DNA from: Kitasatospora viridis
GTDB taxonomy: Bacteria; Actinomycetota; Actinomycetes; Streptomycetales; Streptomycetaceae
Direction: 5' to 3'
NCBI RefSeq assembly: GCF_007829815.1
Contig: NZ_VIWT01000005.1
Location: 62,001 to 126,000, forward strand
DNA length: 64,000 bases
Shown here: in pieces, positions 9,250 to 17,944 of the stretch
Numbering within the stretch: position 1 is the first letter of the stretch
How the letters are laid out: each line of letters opens with the position of its first letter
The notes under the pieces: generated by a model
What the model was told of the DNA's origin: nothing
The model's database searches: none
What the model saw: only the letters and a program-made list of their open reading frames with translations
Translations under genes and position numbers: made by a program

Positions 9250-12200
9250 GTGTACCGATCTACACAGATACGACGCAGGCTCACCGCAGCCACCGCCGCG
9301 CTGTTCACCACCCTCGCACTGGCTGCCACGGCCGCTCCCGCCCACGCGGACACCCCGGGCGCGCCGGCCACCGGGCCCGTCGCATCCGCGGCGCTGACCG
9401 CCGATCAGGCCTCAGCCCAGGCCCGCGCCACCGGCAAGGCAGTGCCCGTGGACATCGCCACGACCGCCACCAACCAACTGACCGCCAACACCGACGGCAC
9501 CTTCACCCTGAACCAGGCCCTGGCCCCGGTCCGCAAGCGCCAGAACGGTGCCTGGAAGCCGCTGGACAACACCCTGCTCAAGCGCTCCGACGGCACCATC
9601 GCGCCCGCCCTCACCACCAGCGATCTGACCCTGTCCGCCGGTGGCAACGGCCCACTGGCGACGATGAAGTCCGGCACCCGGTCCCTCTCACTGACCCTGC
9701 CGGCCTCGCTGCTCGCCTCGCTCCCCGCGCCGACCCTGTCCGGGCCGACCGCCACCTACTCCCTGCTCGACGGCGTGGACCTGCAGCTCACCGCCGATCT
9801 GCAGGGCGGCTTCTCCGAGGTCCTGGTCGTCAAGAACGCCGCGGCCGCAGCCAACCCGGCGCTGGCCTCACTGGCCTTCACCACCCAGACCAGCGGGCTG
9901 GACCTGGGCACCGACGCCGGTGGCAACATCACCGCCAAGGACCCGCACGGCGCCCTCGTCTTCTCCGCCCCCGCCCCGACCCGCGGCATGTGGGACTCCG
10001 CCACCAACAGCGCAGCCCCCACCGTCACCAACCCGGCAGGGACTCTGCTCGACGCGCGCACCGGCGCGCCCGCCGCCTCCAGTGCCAATGGGCCCGGCGC
10101 CGCCGCGCACGTCGCCGCGATCAAGGACACCTACAGCCCCGGAACGATCACCCTGACCCCGGACCCGGCGCTGCTGTCCGGCACGAACACCGTCTGGCCG
10201 CTCTACATCGACCCCAGCTACAGCGCCGGCGGCGGTCAGATCCAGGCCTGGACATACGTCAACTCCTACTACAACACAACCAGTTACTGGAACACCACCG
10301 ACTCCGAAGGCCTGCGTGTCGGTGACCAGGCCTGGGTCTCGCCGAACTTCCTCTCCCGTGCCTACGCGCAGGTCTCGGTCTCCCCGCAGATCTACGGCGC
10401 CAACGTCATCAGCTCGACGTTCTACGCGACCGAGACCTGGTCGCCCTCCTGCACCGCCAGCGACGTCGAGCTCTGGGGCACGTACGGCATCAATCAGTCC
10501 ACCACCTGGAACAACCAGCCCGGGTGGAACTTCAAGGCTGCGACGAGGACCGTCGCCTACGGCTACAGCAGCAGTTGTCCCAGTGCAAGCGTCGGCTGGG
10601 ACACCACCGCGCTGATGCAGAACGGTGCCAACAGCGCCTGGCCCAGCGTCACCCTCGGCCTCAAGGCCTCCAATGAGGGCGACCCCAACGGCTTCAAGCG
10701 GTTCCAGCCGTCCAGCATGTCGATGTCCACCACCTATGACCACGCTCCCAACACCCCAGGCCCGCTGACCACTTCGCCGGCCACCTCCTGCGGCGCCAAC
10801 CCGCCCACCGTCATCGGCAACGGCGACGTGACCCTTTACGCGGGCGTCAGCGACCCCGACGGCGGCAACCTCGGCGTGGCGTTCAGCCTCGTCAACAGCG
10901 GCACCGGCCAGCAGATCGCCTCCTCGGACACCTCCAGCCTGCAAGCCACCTCCGGCACGACGACCGCACTCTTCGTTCCGAGGTCCACGCTGGTCGGCAA
11001 CGCCAACGGTGCACTGACCACCTACCAGTGGAACGTGTGGACCACCGACGGCCGACTCAACAGCCCGACCAGCGCCATGTGCAAGTTCACCTTCGACCCG
11101 ACCCACCCGGGTGCACCGAGCATCACGCAGCAGGCGACCAGCTACACGGTCGGCACAGCTGCGGGCTTCACCATCGCCCCCAACGCCACCGGCAGCACGC
11201 CCGCCAGCTACCTGTACCAGCTCAACGGCGCCAACCCCCAGAGCGTGAGCGCCACCAACGGCAACGCCACCGTCACCATCAAGCCGACCCGACGGGTCAA
11301 CGTCCTGACCCTCACCGCCGTCTCACCCGGCGGCAACATCGGCGACACCGCCAACCTGACCCTCAACGCCGCCGCCCCGGCCACCGCCGTCGAGCACGAC
11401 ATGACCGGTGCGGGCCGCCCCGACCTGGTGGTCGTCGGCAACCAACTCGGCCTGCCGCCCGGCTTGTGGCTCTCCTCCGGCATCACCGCGAGCAGCGTCA
11501 ACGCTGCCGCCAACGACATCGGAGCCCTTGGCACCGGAGCCGGCGGAAGCGGTTCACCCACCGACTGGAACGGCACCCAGGCCATCGTCGGCCACTTCGC
11601 CTCCGGCGCCGGCTTCAACGACGTCCTCGACTACAACCCCGCCAACGGCACCGGTCAGATCCTCTTCGGCGCCGGCGACGGATCAACCTTGCAACCGACC
11701 GCCGGCAACCACGTCGGCATCCTCGCCAACTCCTTCCAGTCACCCACCAACCCTGCCCACTTCGCCACCCAGGTAGCCAACGGCGGCAACCTCTACGCCG
11801 CCGCCAACTCCCTCGCGCCAAGCATCCCTGATCTCCTGATCATCGCCGACGGCATCCTCTACGACGACCCCGCATTCGGCACCCCCGGCGTCTACGGCGG
11901 CACCACTTACGACTTGCCCCTGAGTGCCACCAACCCCACCGGCACCGGCGACTGGACCGGCTGGACCATCACCAGCGCCCTCGTCAACGGCATGCCCGCC
12001 CTCTTCGCCCGCAACGACGCCGGCAATGGCCTCTACTACTACAACCCCACCACTCTGCTGAACCTCGCCACCGGCTCGGGCTCGACCACCCCGCAACTCA
12101 TCTCCTCCACTTGGGACTCCAGCACCAAGAGCCCCCTCATCCAGGCCGCCGACATCAACGGCGACGGCACCCCCGACCTGTGGACCGTCAGCCCCACCGG

Positions 12201-13269
12201 CGCCATCACCACCGACCTCATGACCGGCAGCGGCGTCAGCACCAACACCGGCGCCGCACAGTCAGCGTTCGCTCCCACTCACACCTGGCCGCTCAACGAC
12301 AGCAGCACCGACGGCGCCACCGTCACCACCGCCGCCGACACCACCGGCGGCACCAGCGCTCTGCCCCTCGCAGGCCAGACCGGCGCCACCTGGAGCACCA
12401 AGGACCTCTTCAATCCGGACGTCCGACTGAACGCCACCACCATGAGCACGTCCGGTCCGGCCCTGTCCACCTCCGCAAGCTTCACCGTCTCGGTATGGGC
12501 CAAACCCAACGCCACCGGAGGCGTCGTCGCCACCCAGGACGGCACCCAGACAGCCGGATTCACCATCTACCCTGACACCACCACCAACCAGTGGTACTTC
12601 TGCATGGCCACCGCCGACACCACCGGCTGGCCATACGACTGCGCCCACGGTGGAGGCGGAATCCGCCTCGGTATCTGGACCCACCTGACCGCCACCTACA
12701 ACGCCACCACCGGCGTCATGGCCCTCTACACCAACGGCATCGACATCGCCACCATGACGCACACCCCGGTCGCGGGCTTCAACGGCAACTTCGCCACCGG
12801 CAGTTACCTGAACAACGGCGTGCGCCAGTCGTACTACAACGGCACTGTCTCCAACATCCAGGTGTGGGCAGGCACAGCCCTCACCCCGACCCAGGTCGCG
12901 TACCTGTCCGGGACCCCCGGCTACTACCTCTTCCCCAGTGACGGCACCAACTACCCCAGTGGCAGCACCTGGGCCACCGCCCGCGGCACCATGACCTTCG
13001 CCAACGGCACGCTCACCGTCACCGAGACCGGCAGTGGCTCCAGCACCTGGAGCCAGGGCGGGGCCGGCAACAGCAACTCGGTCCTCACCCTGCAAAGCGA
13101 CGGCAACCTCGTCATCTACCCGCAGGCCGCCCACACCTTCAACACCGCACTCTGGGGCAGCGGAACCAACGGCGACACCAACGACGTCATGTTCTTCCAA
13201 CCCGACGGCAACCTCATCATCTACCGCAACGACGGCGTAGGCCTCTGGTCGACCGGTACCTACAACTGA
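9250..13269 (+). CDS. Large secreted DNRLRE / LamG / bulb-lectin protein
   Basis: 1339 aa from the GTG at 9250, chosen because GAAAGG sits just upstream and the protein then starts with a classical signal peptide (YRSTQIRRRLTAATAALFTTLALAATAAPAHA). Residues about 330-470 resemble a DNRLRE domain (GLRVGDQAWV, TTWNNQPGW). FG-GAP/VCBS-like calcium motifs follow (TGAGRPDLVVV near 718, DINGDGTPDLW near 967), then a LamG-like jelly-roll (about 1010-1215) and a C-terminal bulb-type lectin domain (about 1225-1336) with two QxDGNL[VI]IY-type motifs (LQSDGNLVIY, FQPDGNLIIY) that typically bind mannose-like sugars. Likely extracellular or cell-wall carbohydrate-binding. Secreted LamG proteins are frequent neighbours of actinobacterial Rhs genes, so it may help display or deliver the divergent Rhs product, though this is inference. 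Confidence 0.75.
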   Translation: MYRSTQIRRRLTAATAALFTTLALAATAAPAHADTPGAPATGPVASAALTADQASAQARATGKAVPVDIATTATNQLTANTDGTFTLNQALAPVRKRQNGAWKPLDNTLLKRSDGTIAPALTTSDLTLSAGGNGPLATMKSGTRSLSLTLPASLLASLPAPTLSGPTATYSLLDGVDLQLTADLQGGFSEVLVVKNAAAAANPALASLAFTTQTSGLDLGTDAGGNITAKDPHGALVFSAPAPTRGMWDSATNSAAPTVTNPAGTLLDARTGAPAASSANGPGAAAHVAAIKDTYSPGTITLTPDPALLSGTNTVWPLYIDPSYSAGGGQIQAWTYVNSYYNTTSYWNTTDSEGLRVGDQAWVSPNFLSRAYAQVSVSPQIYGANVISSTFYATETWSPSCTASDVELWGTYGINQSTTWNNQPGWNFKAATRTVAYGYSSSCPSASVGWDTTALMQNGANSAWPSVTLGLKASNEGDPNGFKRFQPSSMSMSTTYDHAPNTPGPLTTSPATSCGANPPTVIGNGDVTLYAGVSDPDGGNLGVAFSLVNSGTGQQIASSDTSSLQATSGTTTALFVPRSTLVGNANGALTTYQWNVWTTDGRLNSPTSAMCKFTFDPTHPGAPSITQQATSYTVGTAAGFTIAPNATGSTPASYLYQLNGANPQSVSATNGNATVTIKPTRRVNVLTLTAVSPGGNIGDTANLTLNAAAPATAVEHDMTGAGRPDLVVVGNQLGLPPGLWLSSGITASSVNAAANDIGALGTGAGGSGSPTDWNGTQAIVGHFASGAGFNDVLDYNPANGTGQILFGAGDGSTLQPTAGNHVGILANSFQSPTNPAHFATQVANGGNLYAAANSLAPSIPDLLIIADGILYDDPAFGTPGVYGGTTYDLPLSATNPTGTGDWTGWTITSALVNGMPALFARNDAGNGLYYYNPTTLLNLATGSGSTTPQLISSTWDSSTKSPLIQAADINGDGTPDLWTVSPTGAITTDLMTGSGVSTNTGAAQSAFAPTHTWPLNDSSTDGATVTTAADTTGGTSALPLAGQTGATWSTKDLFNPDVRLNATTMSTSGPALSTSASFTVSVWAKPNATGGVVATQDGTQTAGFTIYPDTTTNQWYFCMATADTTGWPYDCAHGGGGIRLGIWTHLTATYNATTGVMALYTNGIDIATMTHTPVAGFNGNFATGSYLNNGVRQSYYNGTVSNIQVWAGTALTPTQVAYLSGTPGYYLFPSDGTNYPSGSTWATARGTMTFANGTLTVTETGSGSSTWSQGGAGNSNSVLTLQSDGNLVIYPQAAHTFNTALWGSGTNGDTNDVMFFQPDGNLIIYRNDGVGLWSTGTYN

Positions 13270-13285
13270 CCCAGCCTCACAGGCA

Positions 13286-13323
13286 GAGAGGGGCGGGGCG
13301 CAATCACGCGTCCCGCCCCTCTC
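13286..13323 (+). terminator. Hairpin terminator after LamG/lectin gene
   Basis: GAGAGGGGCGGG (13286-13297) pairs perfectly with CCCGCCCCTCTC (13312-13323) across a 14-base loop. It lies 17 bp past the stop codon and between convergent genes, so it may serve both strands. Confidence 0.75.
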
Positions 13324-13400
13324 CGGTGCTGTTCCGCCATCGCCAGCAGCACCGTGCCTGATCACCAGAGGACCGCACCCGAGTGACCGGAACCCACGGC

Positions 13401-14096
13401 TCAAGGCGCCGGCGGCCCCGTGAGCAGCGTGCCGTCGTCAGAGTAGGGCCAGACGTTGGGCACGCAGCCGTGCAGGCCGAGGATCTGCTGCATCATCACC
13501 GGCGCGGGTTGGCCCGCCCCCGGGCAGTCGGCGTGGCCGTGGCCGAGGACGTGGCCGACCTCGTGGTTGAGGGCCAGGGCGTGGTAGTCGTCGGGGCGGC
13601 CCGGGTAGTAGGGGGAGAGTTCGGTCCAGCGCTTGTCGTTGATCACGACCTGGTGGCCGACGCCGCAGTTGACGGTGCCTCCGGTGTCCAGCTTGTACTG
13701 TCCGCAGATCCGGTCGGTGGTCGCGGGGGTGGCCAGGTAGACGGTGAAGTCCACCGGGTCGGCGGGCATGCGCTGGAACGAGACGTCGCCGCCGGCCGCC
13801 CAGCCGCGCCGGGTGTTGCCGAGGACGGCGTCCACGGCGGCGGCGAACTGTGCGGGGGAATCCGGGAGTCCGTCCTCCACCCGCACCTTGTAGCGGTAGA
13901 GGCGGTCCGCAGTGCCGAACCGTCCCGATCCGCCGGCCGCGGTGGTGAACCGCAGCGGGCGGTTCGCTGAGGCCGAGTCGAACGGGGGCCAGCCCAGCAG
14001 TCCGGCCGTGACGGTGGCGGCCACCAGCAGGGCGGCCGCGCCCAGCCCGGCCCGGCGCCCACGGGTACCGGTGAGGGCGTGGTACTTGTGGTCCAT
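13401..14096 (-). CDS. DUF3152 secreted/anchored metalloprotease-like protein
   Basis: 231 aa from the ATG at 14096; the open frame extends 12 codons further upstream, but a start at MDHKYH gives the usual short basic N-tail. A single hydrophobic segment (AALLVAATVTAGLLG, about residues 21-35) is a signal anchor or signal peptide. The C-terminal half carries NHEVGHVLGHGHADC, an extended HExxHxxGHxxxC zinc site, followed by MMQQ, the metzincin-like Met turn. Such DUF3152 proteins are common in streptomycetes; the substrate is unknown. It is divergent from the AlkB-like pair, with only 68 bp between start codons. Confidence 0.85.
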   Translation of the reverse strand: MDHKYHALTGTRGRRAGLGAAALLVAATVTAGLLGWPPFDSASANRPLRFTTAAGGSGRFGTADRLYRYKVRVEDGLPDSPAQFAAAVDAVLGNTRRGWAAGGDVSFQRMPADPVDFTVYLATPATTDRICGQYKLDTGGTVNCGVGHQVVINDKRWTELSPYYPGRPDDYHALALNHEVGHVLGHGHADCPGAGQPAPVMMQQILGLHGCVPNVWPYSDDGTLLTGPPAP

Positions 14097-14164
14097 ACCT
14101 GATGGACGTTCGACTGCCTTGGGGCGGTTCACCCTCCCGGTGGCCCCGTGAGAGCATCAAGTCG

Positions 14165-15400
14165 ATGTACACACCAGAGCTGGCAGAAGCACGCATCGAG
14201 GATGCGGACAACATCCTGGTCGCGCCTTCGAGCATGCAAGACGACGACCTGGTCGGGGAGTTCTTCGGCTCCGCGACGACACCGGAAGCCCTCGCCGCCG
14301 ACTCGCCCGACCTCGCGCGGAAGACCGTCTACCTGTGCGGCGACATATCCGGCCTCAGTAGGCGCCAACTGCGCACGGCCGACCGGGTGTTCGTCATCCG
14401 CGAGCTGTCACACGGTCACCACGACGCCGATGCCGGCGAACCCTGGACCCTCATCGACCTCGGCCGGGTTCCCCTGCGCGTGCACGGGGTCGGCGTGTAC
14501 TACCGCCGCTTCTTCGAACTCGGCGAGGATCACTTCGGCCGGATCCGTTCCGAACACGAATTCCAGTCCCTGACGGAGTCCACCAAGCCCGGCACCGCCC
14601 ATCGCAGCGGAATCTACCTGACGCCCGTCACCCGCAACGACGACGACGAACTGCACTTCCGCCTGCTCCGGTGCTCCACGAACCTCTCGGGCCCGACCGA
14701 GAGCTTCCGCCCGACCGACACGCAGATCGTCGAGGCCCTGAACCGCGAGGCCGCGGCTGTCTTCCGCCACCAGGCGCCGCTGAACCACGTGTTGGCGCAG
14801 ATCTACCACAACACCCGTGCCACGCCCGAGCGCAAGCAGTCCAAGGCCAGGATCTCGGCCCATGCCGACAAGACCAAGGACATGCCCGCCAACGGCATCA
14901 TGGCGTTCTGCACCTTCTACGACGGGCTCGACAAGCTGCAGCCGCTCGCCGACGACGCCTTCGACCACGGACTGAAGGGTGTCAGCGGGCTGACCAGACT
15001 GCACTTCCGGCTCAAGGACTCGGCCGCGGAACACGACGGGGCCGCGCTCCCGCCCCAGTTCACGGTGACCCTCCATCCCGGCTCGGTGTTCTTCATGCCG
15101 CTGTCCACCAACCGCCGCTACACGCACGAGATCCGGCCCTCGATGCTGGACGCCGAACTGCTCCCGACCCGCCTGGGATACGTGGTGCGGTGTTCGAGCA
15201 CCGAGGCCGTCCACAAGGACGGGCGCACGTTCCTCAAGCTCGCCGGTGGCCTGGTGGAGCTGGAGCCACCCACCGAGGCCGGCATGGACGAGCTGCGCCG
15301 CCGGTACGCCGAGGAGAACCGCGCCTCGTCCTTCATCGACTACGGTGACGAATTCCGCTTCAGCATGAACACGGGGGACTACCTTGCCCCGCGCTTCTAG
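14165..15400 (+). CDS. AlkB-like Fe(II)/2-oxoglutarate oxygenase (first of a coupled pair)
   Basis: 411 aa from the ATG at 14165. The central and C-terminal part reads as a double-stranded beta-helix oxygenase of AlkB type: SAHADKTKDM supplies the HxD iron pair, RRYTHEIRPS the distal His, and the following strand TRLGYVVRCSS holds an Arg placed to bind the 2-oxoglutarate carboxylate. An N-terminal domain of about 200 residues without recognised family precedes it. The next gene starts inside this one (17-bp overlap) and encodes a second, shorter protein with the same motif order, so the two are probably co-translated and may act together. Substrate unknown; nucleic-acid or protein demethylation, or small-molecule hydroxylation, are all possible. 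Confidence 0.6.
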   Translation: MYTPELAEARIEDADNILVAPSSMQDDDLVGEFFGSATTPEALAADSPDLARKTVYLCGDISGLSRRQLRTADRVFVIRELSHGHHDADAGEPWTLIDLGRVPLRVHGVGVYYRRFFELGEDHFGRIRSEHEFQSLTESTKPGTAHRSGIYLTPVTRNDDDELHFRLLRCSTNLSGPTESFRPTDTQIVEALNREAAAVFRHQAPLNHVLAQIYHNTRATPERKQSKARISAHADKTKDMPANGIMAFCTFYDGLDKLQPLADDAFDHGLKGVSGLTRLHFRLKDSAAEHDGAALPPQFTVTLHPGSVFFMPLSTNRRYTHEIRPSMLDAELLPTRLGYVVRCSSTEAVHKDGRTFLKLAGGLVELEPPTEAGMDELRRRYAEENRASSFIDYGDEFRFSMNTGDYLAPRF

Positions 15401-16193
15401 GATCTCGGACCAGATCGTCTCGTTCGTCCTGCCCGCCGAGGTGAATCCCTTCGCCGAGCTGTCCGAGTCCACTCCCATGGAAGACGTGGGAAAGGGCCGG
15501 CGCGGTGCCGTGCTCACCAGGATCGACGAGGCGGGTGGTGTACCCCTCGTCCGCACCACGACGCAGTACGGCAGCCCGGCGCAGCGTTTCCGGGCAGTGC
15601 ATGAACGCCTGGCGCAGCGGATCCAGGAACGCCTGACAATTCCGGTCGGCTTCAACAACGCCCTCATCGAGAGCTACACGAACGCCTACACCACCATGGG
15701 CGGTCATTCCGACCAAGCACTCGACCTGGCCGACGATTCGTTCATCGCCGTCTTCTCCTGCTACCAGCACCCCGACGCGGGCCCGCCGAGGAAGCTGCTC
15801 TTCGAGTCGAAGGAGGCGAAGGCGGAGAAGGAGGTGAAGGAGGTGAAGGAGGAGGGTGATGGCGACAGGTTCGAGATCCCCCTCGTCCAGAACAGCGTCG
15901 TCGCGTTCTCCGTCGACGCGAACCGACGGCTCCGACACAAGATCGTCTTGGCCAAGCCCGTCCCGACCACGGACAACCAGTGGTTGGGCGTGACCTTCCG
16001 GACCTCGAAGACCGCCGTCCGGTTCCGCGACGGACACGCCTACCTCCCGCACGGCGCGCGCCTCACCTCGGCCGACGACGAGCAGCGGCGAGAGTTCTAC
16101 GGACTGCGGCGCCGCGAGAACAACGAAACGGACTTCAGCTACCCCCTGCTGACGTACACCGTGAGCGAGAGCGATCTGCTGCCGCCCATGTGA
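15384..16193 (+). CDS. AlkB-like Fe(II)/2-oxoglutarate oxygenase (second of a coupled pair)
   Basis: 269 aa from a TTG start at 15384 preceded by GGGG at suitable spacing; it overlaps the end of the previous gene. FNNALIESYTNAYTTMGGHSD is the AlkB-like NxYxx...HxD block; RRLRHKIV provides the distal His and WLGVTFRTSKT the Arg-containing strand that binds 2-oxoglutarate. A charged Lys/Glu-rich insert (KEAKAEKEVKEVKEEGDGD, about residues 145-165) lies between the two halves and looks like a solvent-exposed linker. Both members retain the three iron ligands, which argues against one being a dead subunit. Function inferred from motifs only. Confidence 0.6.
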   Translation: MPRASRISDQIVSFVLPAEVNPFAELSESTPMEDVGKGRRGAVLTRIDEAGGVPLVRTTTQYGSPAQRFRAVHERLAQRIQERLTIPVGFNNALIESYTNAYTTMGGHSDQALDLADDSFIAVFSCYQHPDAGPPRKLLFESKEAKAEKEVKEVKEEGDGDRFEIPLVQNSVVAFSVDANRRLRHKIVLAKPVPTTDNQWLGVTFRTSKTAVRFRDGHAYLPHGARLTSADDEQRREFYGLRRRENNETDFSYPLLTYTVSESDLLPPM

Positions 16194-16259
16194 CCTCGTG
16201 GGTCTCGCGTACGACACATAGCGACTGGCGACCTACTGGCCGACCTGGGGGAGCGAATC

Positions 16260-16634
16260 ATGCCTGAAATGGGCGAGCCAATGAAGAATCTGATGTCATC
16301 GGTGTACGGGGGCATTGACCCAGAAATCCCCGATGCCGTCAGGCACTTCATTGAGGAGATTACTTTCGCCGCTGCGGAGGATATTCTCCCCGCACTGCGT
16401 GGATCGCTCACCGAGGACTGGATGGCCCTGCCGGTCTGGGCTCGCAACCTCGCTTTCAGGCTCGCCTGCCTGCAACGCCCGGATGACCTTGAGTTGCTGC
16501 GTGAAGCTGCGGCCGACCTCCGGTGCTTCGGGCCCGACTGGGACGAGGAGGCCGACGCCCTGAAGGCTCGGGCGGCGCGCCTCGAACCCGGGCGAGGCTC
16601 GGTCGAGGATCCGACGGATCGTCAGAACCCTTAG
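16260..16634 (+). CDS. Small soluble protein of unknown function
   Basis: 124 aa with a good GGGGGAG ribosome-binding site and ATG at 16260. Predominantly helical and acidic (PDAVRHFIEEITFAAAEDILPALRG, WDEEADALKARAARLE). No family recognised and no membrane segment or signal peptide. It follows the AlkB-like pair by 66 bp and may be in the same transcript. Confidence 0.55.
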   Translation: MPEMGEPMKNLMSSVYGGIDPEIPDAVRHFIEEITFAAAEDILPALRGSLTEDWMALPVWARNLAFRLACLQRPDDLELLREAAADLRCFGPDWDEEADALKARAARLEPGRGSVEDPTDRQNP

Positions 16635-17170
16635 GTGGTAGTGGGGTTGGCGATGGAGCGGTCGGTGTCCGCTGTCCGGCCGCCTCAAGTGTGAAGTGTG
16701 TCAGAGGAATGTGCCGAAGTGGGTCGCGGGCGCCGGACTGCGCGCGTTCGCCTGCCGGGGTCCTCGGACGGCCGGGCACGGCGGCCCCCTGGAAGTGCCA
16801 CCGACGACGAGTCGGCGGAGATGCGGACAGCCGTCCGCCGGCTGCGCGACGCCCGCGACGCGGGTCTCTCCGAGGGGGCGGGTGGCCGGAGCCAGTCTCC
16901 TCGTGTTCCTCAAGTTGCCCGTGTTTCAGGTGATCACCCGCACCGGCATCTCCCCGCTCCGTGCGGTAGACGGATCTCGGCCCAATCCGCCGCCGGAATC
17001 CCTCCTTCCCCTGACCCTCGGCGGGGATCACGGATGATCAGCGGTACCAAGAGGGGTCGGGTTTACTCCGGTGGATCCCGTTTCATCCGGCGTTCGGCGG
17101 TCACAATTTACCCGCCGCCGAGAGGATAAACATCCACGGGCGGTTCTCTCGTGTTGGCGCAATAGTTCCC

Positions 17171-17198
17171 TTGACGATTGGATCAAGGTAGCTACAGT
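17171..17198 (+). promoter_or_regulatory. Candidate sigma-70-type promoter of the azoxy-type operon
   Basis: TTGACG (17171-17176), a 16-bp spacer, and TACAGT (17193-17198) match the -35/-10 pattern of housekeeping actinobacterial promoters. It lies about 205 bp upstream of the first gene of the nine-gene run, leaving a long leader that contains the 12-bp repeat. Confidence 0.5.
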
Positions 17199-17253
17199 TG
17201 GCACCGTGATCTCCGTCGCGGGGAGCCATCCACCCGTGCCTCGGCTGCGGACC

Positions 17254-17277
17254 AAAAAATCACGTAAAAAATCACGT
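17254..17277. repeat. Perfect 12-bp direct tandem repeat in the operon leader
   Basis: AAAAAATCACGT occurs twice back to back (17254-17265 and 17266-17277). AT-rich direct repeats between promoter and first gene are plausible operators for a pathway regulator, but no regulator gene lies beside this operon. Confidence 0.6.
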
Positions 17278-17404
17278 ATTGAATCCGGCTTTCCCCTGCA
17301 GAACCGGCCGCACGCGTGTAGCGTCCATGGGCAGCATCTCGGCGAACAAATCCGGTCGATTTCCGATTCGAGAACGACACCTCCCGCATGCGTTTGGAGC
17401 GTCG

Positions 17405-17890
17405 ATGAACCAGCCACCGCGAGTCGAGGAAACGATCCTCGTCATGGCTTCTGCGGAGTCCGTCTACGGCGCGGTGAGCAATGTCCGGCGGATGGGCGAG
17501 TGGAGCCCGGAATGCGTGGGTGTGTGGTCCCGGAGCCGGCGGTTCGAGGCGGGGACGCGGTTCATCGGGTGGAATCGCAGGCGACTGTGGTTCTGGTTCA
17601 CCTCGTGCACCGTCGTGCGCGCCGAGACCGCACGCGACTTCGCCTTCCGGGTGAGCACGTTCGGCATGCCGGTGGCGCTGTGGGGCTACCGCTTCGAGAG
17701 TCAGGACGACGGCTGCCTGGTGACCGAGTACTGGGAGGACCTGCGGTCCGGTCGCAGCGCGCCGGTCGCCAAGCTCCTCGGCCTGGTCTTCACGGGCACC
17801 CCGCCGAAGCGCCGGCGCGCGGTCAACCGGGAGGGCATGCGCGCCACGCTGAGCAGGCTCAAGACCGCGGTGGAGCGAGAGCGAGGATGA
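17405..17890 (+). CDS. SRPBCC (polyketide cyclase/START-like) protein, first gene of the azoxy-type cluster
   Basis: 161 aa; ATG at 17405 with GGAG a few bases upstream. The order VEETILVMASAESVYGAVSNVRRMGEWSPEC, then a beta-rich middle, then a C-terminal long helix (GMRATLSRLKTAVERE) is the classic SRPBCC hydrophobic-cavity fold. Members bind small hydrophobic molecules as cyclases, dehydratases or carriers. With a second SRPBCC protein at the other end of the operon, roles in holding or reshaping a lipophilic intermediate are plausible but unproven. Confidence 0.75.
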   Translation: MNQPPRVEETILVMASAESVYGAVSNVRRMGEWSPECVGVWSRSRRFEAGTRFIGWNRRRLWFWFTSCTVVRAETARDFAFRVSTFGMPVALWGYRFESQDDGCLVTEYWEDLRSGRSAPVAKLLGLVFTGTPPKRRRAVNREGMRATLSRLKTAVERERG

Positions 17891-17944
17891 GTTCCCGTCC
17901 GTGAGCGGCGAGCAACGTGCCGCCTTCCTGGAGAAAACATCAGA

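Larger units (their letters stand above)
16635..17404. other. 770-bp intergenic region upstream of the azoxy-type operon
   Basis: Overlapping frames here have shadow-like composition (Arg/Pro/Ser-rich) and no recognised domain, so I see no gene. The right half is less GC-rich and holds a promoter-like sequence (17171-17198) and a 12-bp tandem repeat (17254-17277), each listed separately. Confidence 0.5.

Noticed and set aside
16698..17129. Plus-strand open frame in the gap before the azoxy-type operon
   Set aside because: Arg/Pro/Ser-rich shadow composition, overlapping frames on both strands of similar length and no recognisable family.
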